Source of the DNA: Hexactinellida sp. DTS-2022
Lineage: Eukaryota; Porifera; Hexactinellida
Length of the DNA stretch: 64,000 nucleotides
Assembly: GCA_028753945.1 (NCBI GenBank)
Contig: JAPNXP010000009.1
Coordinates: 6,386,001 to 6,450,000 of the forward strand
Direction: 5' to 3'
Shown: piece after piece, positions 58,756 to 64,000 of the stretch
How the letters are laid out: each line of letters begins with the position of its first letter
Position numbering within the stretch: the stretch's first letter is position 1
Program-made: the position numbers and the translations under genes
Notes under the pieces: model-generated
The model's input: only the letters and a program-made list of their open reading frames with translations
What the model was told of the DNA's origin: nothing
Database searches by the model: none

Positions 58756-59490
58756 ATGGCCTCCAAGCCGTCCCTGATTACGATTGAGCCCGACAACGAG
58801 ATCAAGTTCATTGGTCCCTTCACCACCACCATCAGCACCACCCTCAGGGTCACCAACAACACGGACCGGAAGGTCTTCTTCAAGATAAAGACGACCGCGC
58901 CGCGCTCCTACTGCGTGCGGCCCAACAACGGGATGGTGGAGGCGAACGAGACCGGGACCGTGCAGGTGATGCTGCAGCCGTTCGAATACAGCCCCAACGA
59001 CAAGGACAGGATGAAGCACAAGTTCATGGTGCAGTCCAGGTACGCCCCTGACGACGCCACCACTGCGGACAGCGACAACGCGTTTAAGGCCATCGAGGAG
59101 GGGGTGGACATATATGACGCGAGACTCAAATGCGTGTTCGAGGTCCCTCCCAAGTCCGAAGAGGACATCTCCTCTACCAACTTCCTCTCGACGTCTCCTA
59201 TAATCCCGGAAAAGAAAGCAAACCAGGAGGCGTTCGTGTCCTCCGCGGGCGCCCCGCCCCCGCGCGCCAGCCCGCCGGAGGGAGATCCCACCGTCCGTCT
59301 GGAGATCGACACCCTGCGGAAGCGCAACACCACTCTCCTGGAGGAGAACACCAAGCTGAAGAGGTCCACCCTGGAGAGCGGGACGCGCGCCGCCCACAGC
59401 CAGAAGGCCGCCAAGACATTCAGTCTACTGAACATCCTGTTAGCGCTAATGATCCTGGTTCTGGGGTGGATTGTGGGGAGGTCTTTCTAG
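58756..59490 (+). CDS. VAP: VAMP-associated protein (VAPA/B)
   Basis: A 244-residue tail-anchored protein. The MSP domain spans about 5-140, with VFFKIKTTAPRSYCVRPNNG, the basic surface that binds FFAT motifs, followed by EANETGTVQVMLQPF. A Pro-rich linker, a coiled coil (about 178-212) and a C-terminal membrane anchor (NILLALMILVLGWIVG, about 224-240) complete the VAP layout. VAPs sit in the endoplasmic reticulum and tether it to other membranes by recruiting lipid-transfer proteins. The start codon is 83 nt after the RRP9 stop. Family length is 243-249, so the protein is complete. Confidence 0.95.
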   Translation: MASKPSLITIEPDNEIKFIGPFTTTISTTLRVTNNTDRKVFFKIKTTAPRSYCVRPNNGMVEANETGTVQVMLQPFEYSPNDKDRMKHKFMVQSRYAPDDATTADSDNAFKAIEEGVDIYDARLKCVFEVPPKSEEDISSTNFLSTSPIIPEKKANQEAFVSSAGAPPPRASPPEGDPTVRLEIDTLRKRNTTLLEENTKLKRSTLESGTRAAHSQKAAKTFSLLNILLALMILVLGWIVGRSF

Positions 59491-59840
59491 CCAGCCAGGC
59501 TGGATTTAGAGTTGAGATTGCTATTTTCTAGAATGATAACGCAATACCTGTTGGGATGTGTTTGTGCTGTTTGGTCTGTACTGTCCTACTACGTAATTAC
59601 TTTCTGTTTTGTACTTATTATGATATTACTATATTCTTAATACATACGTTGCTGTTAGGAGTATGGTGCATATACAAACTGTGTGGTTGTCATTTCATTT
59701 TATCCCAATTAGAATACTGTGTCTATCAATTGTACTAGTTGTAATATACTGCTATACTATGCCTTTCTCCTAGTCTAATTCGACAGGGCATAAGGAGTTA
59801 TCTGAGAGTGTTACTATTTGTGTTATAGGCTCTGCGGCAG
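59491..59840. other. AT-rich spacer after VAP
   Basis: This 350-nt spacer carries the VAP 3'UTR and the sequence leading to the 78-aa gene. It ends with a pyrimidine-containing tract, TGTGTTATAG (to 59828), followed by GCTCTGCGGCAG directly before the next ATG, which looks like a splice acceptor. No credible coding exon was found in it. Confidence 0.4.
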
Positions 59841-60077
59841 ATGGACGATCTGAACTCTACTATTAGCACTTCGACAGGCGTCCCTTCTGAGGGCTGCTTC
59901 GAGGTGCGAGGCTCCCAGTTGAAGGAACTGCTCGCGTCTCTGCACAACTGTCCGTCAGACTCCGTGGGTCAGATAAGGGATAAGTTTATAATTAAGAAAC
60001 GGAGCGCTAAGAGCATCCAGATACAATGCGTTGATTGCGAAATCGAAGTAGACATACCGATTAGAAACGACAGCTAA
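59841..60077 (+). CDS. Small orphan protein, 78 aa
   Basis: An open frame of 78 codons from an ATG placed directly after GCGGCAG. The protein is soluble, with an acidic start, a helical middle (LKELLASLHNC) and a basic, strand-like end containing KKRSAKSIQIQCVDC. I recognise no family. Support for a real gene comes from GC-rich coding composition unlike the flanks, acceptor-like sequence just upstream, and an AATAAA 77 nt after the stop. It might also be the last exon of a gene with upstream exons I could not find. Confidence 0.5.
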   Translation: MDDLNSTISTSTGVPSEGCFEVRGSQLKELLASLHNCPSDSVGQIRDKFIIKKRSAKSIQIQCVDCEIEVDIPIRNDS

Positions 60078-60153
60078 CTAGCTACTTGTGTTAACAGTAC
60101 TTAGTGTACCAACTACCAATGCAATTAGTAAGAATATGTTGTAGTTAAGTTGA

Positions 60154-60159
60154 AATAAA
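60154..60159 (+). terminator. Poly(A) signal AATAAA of the 78-aa gene
   Basis: A canonical AATAAA lies 77 nt after the stop of the small gene and 35 nt before the start codon of the Kar5/Brambleberry-like gene. The two transcripts are therefore packed almost end to end. Confidence 0.5.
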
Positions 60160-60193
60160 CCGAATGGCTCGTTAACTTAGTCTAGGAACACAA

Positions 60194-61786
60194 ATGCACA
60201 CAAGAGTTATGAACACATTCCTTATCCTCCTGTGCTGCTACGCGCTGGTTGCGAGCGGGGACTTCAGCTGGGGATCTCTATTCTTCGCCTCTGATGACGA
60301 CACAGCGCAGGAGGAGGCCCCCCGCGAGAGAGACCCCAAGTCCCAGTTCGAGCTGTCCGCGGACCAGGACCGGTTCATCCAGGCGCACGGCGAGTACTTC
60401 GACCTGCCGGAGCTGGACCGCTGTCTGCACGCGGCGGTGGAGAAGCTGTCCTCCTCCTGTCGGGACATGCCCGAGGAGGCGCTGGGCAAGCTGACGGTCT
60501 GGCTGTACAACTGCCACGCGCAGGCGGAGGGGAGGACCACCTTCCTCTGCACCCAGGCCATGACGCTAGCCGAGTGCACCTCTCCCATGAGCGAAAGCGC
60601 TTGGGGCACCTACCAGACGATCTCCAACAGAGCCCGCGCTTTCTGCTACCGCATGAGCCAGGAGCAGTTCGCGAAGAAGGTCGAGCTGTCTGTAAACACA
60701 CTCACCCTCTCTGCCAGCAACCAGATCCAATCCATGTCGGATCTCCAGAGGATCACCGACTCGATCCTCGCGGAACTTAACTCCCGCACCGCCGAGTTTC
60801 AGCTGCAGGAGAAGGAGCACGCCAGCAACTACCAGCACCTCAAGTCTGTGCACGTGGAGGCGCTCTCCAAGGTCAGAGAGAGGCTCTCTCTCGACAACGA
60901 CTTGTACCAACAGACGTTTGATAGAACTCTGTCCTTCAACCGGTTCCTTGAGAACATGACTCAGAACGTGAACATCAGCGCGCTCAGCCAGTCGCTGGAG
61001 CTGGCCCAGCTGGGCAAGAACATACTGCAAACTCACAAACAGCTGCTCACCTTCAACACCACGCTGACTCGCTGGTTCTTCCAGCTGGCTGACCAGATCA
61101 ACGTGCAGCTGTCCGGTCTGGAGTCGGAGGCGGGCGCCCTGGCCCGGGGCATGCAGACGCTGCACTCCGACCTGCTGGACAGGAACAGCCAGCTGGTCGC
61201 GGTGTCCAGAGAGCTGCTCTCCACGCTGCAGGAAGCCAACCAGGAGAGCCGACGGAAGGCCTCTCACCTCAGAGCGATACCCGATCATTTAACTCTCCTC
61301 TTCCTGGCGGTCGTGCTGTCCCTGCTCTGCGAGCCGAGCGCACTCACCAAGCTCTGCGTGCTCCTCTTCACGAGTGTCGCCTCTGCGCTATACGTCTCCT
61401 ACTCAAACCCAGCCTACTTGTCATTCGCGATTATCCTGGTGCCCCTCCTGATAGTGTCCGAGCGCGCGTACCTGTGGCTGTTCCTGAGACGCAAGCGGAG
61501 CCTGGTGGTGGACTCTCGGCCGCTGCAGCCTGGCTACTCGCCCGTGCCTAACCTCAGACAGGAGTTCGCTCCTTTCACCACCAACTTCAGAGACCATCCC
61601 ATCTTCGAGCTGAACGAGGCCAGCTCCCGAGAGGTGTCCCCCTCTGGCAGCACCGTCTCCAGCGGCTCCCACTCCCTCGCGGGCAAGTGCGGCGCCCTGA
61701 CCTTGTCCGGAGTCAAGTGCAGGCGCTTCGCGGTCAGCGAGGAGCGCTGCCGACGCCACAAGCCGCCCGGGCCAGAGCTCAGCTGA
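60194..61786 (+). CDS. Kar5/GEX1/Brambleberry-family nuclear fusion protein
   Basis: A 530-residue protein with a signal peptide, a Cys-rich domain, a coiled-coil region and a cluster of membrane segments at about 364-432. The Cys-rich block (about 77-170) has the family pattern: C77, C89, YNCHAQAEGR (C107), C119, LAEC (C128), then SNRARAFCY (C151). Kar5 in yeast, GEX1 in plants and Brambleberry in zebrafish act at the nuclear envelope in nuclear fusion: karyogamy, or pronuclear/karyomere fusion after fertilisation. A further C-terminal cluster, C-x9-C-x9-C-x2-H from residue 499, may bind zinc. The start at 60194 is the first ATG; Met6 would also give a signal peptide. Alternative identities are unlikely given the cysteine spacing. 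Confidence 0.8.
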   Translation: MHTRVMNTFLILLCCYALVASGDFSWGSLFFASDDDTAQEEAPRERDPKSQFELSADQDRFIQAHGEYFDLPELDRCLHAAVEKLSSSCRDMPEEALGKLTVWLYNCHAQAEGRTTFLCTQAMTLAECTSPMSESAWGTYQTISNRARAFCYRMSQEQFAKKVELSVNTLTLSASNQIQSMSDLQRITDSILAELNSRTAEFQLQEKEHASNYQHLKSVHVEALSKVRERLSLDNDLYQQTFDRTLSFNRFLENMTQNVNISALSQSLELAQLGKNILQTHKQLLTFNTTLTRWFFQLADQINVQLSGLESEAGALARGMQTLHSDLLDRNSQLVAVSRELLSTLQEANQESRRKASHLRAIPDHLTLLFLAVVLSLLCEPSALTKLCVLLFTSVASALYVSYSNPAYLSFAIILVPLLIVSERAYLWLFLRRKRSLVVDSRPLQPGYSPVPNLRQEFAPFTTNFRDHPIFELNEASSREVSPSGSTVSSGSHSLAGKCGALTLSGVKCRRFAVSEERCRRHKPPGPELS

Positions 61787-62002
61787 GAGGAGTCTATTAG
61801 CTGCCGTCCCAGCTGAGCAGTCAGATCCTATATCTTTATCATTTGGTTTGTTCGACTAACTTGCTTACTATTTTAGTACTGATTCAATCTCTCCTGCTCT
61901 TGTAGCACTTACTGTAGTATGGTACAATTATTGGCAGACAATGTTGAGTTACTTTGTACTTGTATACGCTTGAGCTGTCGTTACTGTCTATCACTAGTTC
62001 TT

Positions 62003-63121
62003 ATGGCTGTGATATCGCCGCTCTCCAGCCCCGAGTACGTCCCTGCAGATAACGCAGCTCCTACGTCAGCTGAGAGAGTCACGGGCCGTAGACTGACTCA
62101 TGACCTAGAAGAGGATGTCAGTTTGTCGCCTGTCAACAACCAACCGACATACCCGCCTCTGAGCTGGTCGTTCCTGGATAAATACAGCGACATTGTCGGG
62201 ATAGACAAAGAAGAAATGGATTTCCCATTCGACGAGAACGGTGACTCACTGCCCCTCCCCGAATCGATCCCCCTGCCCCCTGTCTCGCATAACTCTCAGA
62301 CCACGCCCTCTACCCCGGAGAGCTCAGTCCAGAGCTCTCACGCGCTGCAGGACGTATGCACCCCCATTCCGGGCGTAAAAGTGCACGCCGTGTTAGGCGA
62401 GGCCCTGGAGCTAGGGAACTGCACCTACGAAATCGATCAGAACAACCTCACAATGAGTCTATCTAAACTGAAGAAGAAGCCCCAGAGTGTCCCGACAGAC
62501 AGGTCCCTCGTGGCCCAGTCCCCATTCGCGTGTAGCGTGAGCTCTACCCCTGTGCGGACCTGTGGCCGCAAATCCATCAGCAACCTGGTCACCTCCCACG
62601 CATCTCCCTCTGTCAAGCCTCATTTAATCTTCGACAACGTGATGTACAAGTCCCCCATCCACTCGCCCAAGTCGCATCAATCTAAGCCGATTGAGCTGGC
62701 TATCAAGCCGGCCGACAGCACTGTAGACTTTGAGGTCGGCTGTGACTTGGATGAGACGGTTAGTTACGAGGAGGAGCCACTCAAGAAGCCAGCCCCTCCC
62801 CCTGAGGCTGAGGCTGAGACTCAGAGCGTTCCTGCTCACAAGGCTGCCACCGGGGCCGCTTCTAAGAAGCCCTCGCACCTGCCCGCCCCCCGGAGGCTGT
62901 CCCAGAGGTCTGTGCTCCCTGTGGTCTCTGGGAAGTCTAGCAGGAACAAAGCTGGGAGCCGGCTGCTGCAGGGCCTGCGGGCAGCCTCCAGCACGGGCTC
63001 CCTACCCCAGGTGCCCACCCGGGGCTCGCTCCTGCCCTCCTGTCTGAAGAGCAGGTCTCACGAGCGCATCAGCACAACTGCCCAAGCGGGCACACTCTCA
63101 AGGAATCGCACTAACTGCTAG
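62003..63121 (+). CDS. Ser/Pro-rich basic hypothetical protein
   Basis: A frame of 372 codons from the ATG at 62003, or 400 from an ATG at 61919. The upstream 28 residues are encoded by AT-rich UTR-like sequence, so I prefer 62003. TGCTCTTGTAG lies just before 61919 and could be a splice acceptor. The protein is mostly disordered. It has an acidic first third, several Ser/Thr-Pro sites that would suit cyclin-dependent kinases (SPIHSPK), and a basic Arg/Ser-rich C-terminus reminiscent of microtubule-binding proteins. No domain is recognised and the microtubule idea is only compositional. An ATTAAA follows at 63206. Confidence 0.55.
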   Translation: MAVISPLSSPEYVPADNAAPTSAERVTGRRLTHDLEEDVSLSPVNNQPTYPPLSWSFLDKYSDIVGIDKEEMDFPFDENGDSLPLPESIPLPPVSHNSQTTPSTPESSVQSSHALQDVCTPIPGVKVHAVLGEALELGNCTYEIDQNNLTMSLSKLKKKPQSVPTDRSLVAQSPFACSVSSTPVRTCGRKSISNLVTSHASPSVKPHLIFDNVMYKSPIHSPKSHQSKPIELAIKPADSTVDFEVGCDLDETVSYEEEPLKKPAPPPEAEAETQSVPAHKAATGAASKKPSHLPAPRRLSQRSVLPVVSGKSSRNKAGSRLLQGLRAASSTGSLPQVPTRGSLLPSCLKSRSHERISTTAQAGTLSRNRTNC

Positions 63122-63778
63122 CTACTGTACGCCTGGAATAGTTGAATTATCTGTGTTTTGTTTGTATTTCTCTCCTGCCCACAGCAATCACTTACACTTG
63201 AATCGATTAAACCATTAAGTAGTACATCGTGTACCCCGTATAAGCACCCCAGGTATTTCTTATACAATGAAGGGTAATAATGATATGTGATGATATTCCG
63301 AAAAAGGGATTTGTCATTCTAATTTTACTTTGTCATCTTTCGAAGTTACCTACCAATCTTATCAATTGCTATGGAGTTTAGTAACTACTGATGTAATCTG
63401 ATAGTACGTGCAACCGAAAAACAAATTAAAATACGTAAAACCCATTCTATAATAACCTAGTGATTGATGGAATAGGAATGTCAGATTGTATTACATTGAC
63501 ACTTATATGGCTGCATTCCATCTACCATAACTTAACGACTGGATTTGCCAACTTTTATGTTCTTATTAGAAGCCAGTACTACTTATCCTAGAGACGGTTG
63601 AACTGAAAAGATATTTGACCACAAAATATTATTCTTTATTTAGCTAATTACGCCTGAACTCCTCTTATATACACCAGCCGCTCGATAATGTCATTATTTA
63701 TTTGATTATCGCCACAAACTTATAACAACATTTCTGAATTATTCTTATCCTATACAAGCCCCGAATAACCTAATTGCA
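63122..63778. other. AT-rich intergenic region before the intermediate-filament-like gene
   Basis: This 657-nt spacer contains a likely ATTAAA poly(A) signal at 63206-63211 for the upstream gene and the promoter region of the next gene. No open frame, RNA gene or repeat stands out. Confidence 0.45.
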
Positions 63779-64000
63779 ATGTCTAAACTGGATTATCAAG
63801 TGCTGGCCCCGCACATGGAGCAGGACAAGAGCCAGATGCAGTGCGAGAACAACAGATTCGCCCAGTACCTGGAGATAACCAGGCGCATCAGGGACACCAA
63901 CATGACTCTCGAGAAGGAGATCGGTATTTACCAGAGCACGACTAGTCTGCAGATAAAGGAGGTTTGTCCTATGCTATGTGTAACTAATGCTCTTATTCTG
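63779..64000 (+). CDS. Intermediate filament-like protein, N-terminal part
   Basis: An ATG at 63779 opens a frame to the window edge. After a very short head (about 17 residues), the translation fits the start of an intermediate-filament rod, coil 1A. MQCENNRFAQYLEI aligns with the family's LNDRxAxYIxKVR motif, and TNMTLEKEI with the following N-x2-L-x-x-x-I. Lamins and cytoplasmic intermediate filaments share this motif. The coding exon probably ends at a GAG/GTTTGT donor near 63960, after which the sequence turns AT-rich. The rest of the rod and any lamin tail lie outside the window, so lamin and cytoplasmic types cannot be told apart. Confidence 0.6.
   Translation, partial: MSKLDYQVLAPHMEQDKSQMQCENNRFAQYLEITRRIRDTNMTLEKEIGIYQSTTSLQIKEVCPMLCVTNALIL

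Noticed and set aside
1-64000. tRNA, rRNA, CRISPR, phage or bacterial operon features
   Set aside because: I looked for cloverleaf and repeat-spacer patterns and saw none; introns and protein families are eukaryotic throughout.

Overview
The window is nuclear DNA from an animal with a compact genome. Coding sequence is GC-rich, intergenic DNA is AT-rich, and most introns are only 48-66 nt with GT-AG ends. The genes are metazoan or eukaryotic: TEP1, an SLC26 transporter, URM1, a TBC1D2-like RabGAP, PPP1R16-like, RNF32, MPC2, LDHD, RRP9, VAP, a Kar5/Brambleberry protein and a homeodomain factor. A cofactor-independent phosphoglycerate mutase, which vertebrates lack, and a REJ/IPT/GPS/EGF membrane protein point to an invertebrate, possibly a sponge or another early-branching lineage. 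I cannot name the species.

Layout. 1-5 kb: the start of an acidic hypothetical protein on the minus strand, then an RWDD2-like gene and a PPP1R16-like gene. 5-12.2 kb: an AT-rich gene-poor stretch with a small inverted-repeat element, then a three-exon gene whose splicing assembles an N-terminal LisH motif upstream of a POU-class homeodomain. 12.4-17.1 kb: a TBC1D2-like gene and a CAP-Gly gene.

16,914-44,097: two head-to-tail copies of a 13,592-bp unit, apparently identical. Each copy holds URM1, a calcyphosine-2-like gene, an SLC26 gene and iPGM on the plus strand. TEP1 runs on the minus strand and iPGM lies inside its one large intron. Only the right-hand TEP1 is complete (17 exons, 2665 codons plus stop, ending at 46,811). 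The left-hand copy is cut in its fifth exon by the junction, which supplies a chance in-frame ATG. The CAP-Gly gene is complete on the left and leaves only its last codons at the junction. This is either a recent tandem duplication or an assembly artefact.

47-64 kb: a tightly packed run of plus-strand genes. They are a large IPT-REJ-GPS-EGF-TM-MYND receptor-like protein, RNF32, MPC2, LDHD, a PH-PDZ protein, RRP9, VAP, a 78-aa orphan, a Kar5/Brambleberry protein, a Ser/Pro-rich hypothetical and the first exon of an intermediate-filament-like protein. MPC2 and LDHD are neighbours acting on mitochondrial pyruvate. LDHD and the PH-PDZ gene are only 45 nt apart.

Across the window about 13 of 20 predicted start codons have a CAG or TAG ending within 5 nt upstream, often after a pyrimidine-rich stretch. 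This suggests spliced-leader trans-splicing or 5'UTR introns that end at the start codon. The most unusual items are the tandem duplication with its TEP1 fusion, the LisH-homeodomain protein without a POU-specific domain, the membrane protein with a cytoplasmic MYND finger, and the upstream YAG signal.
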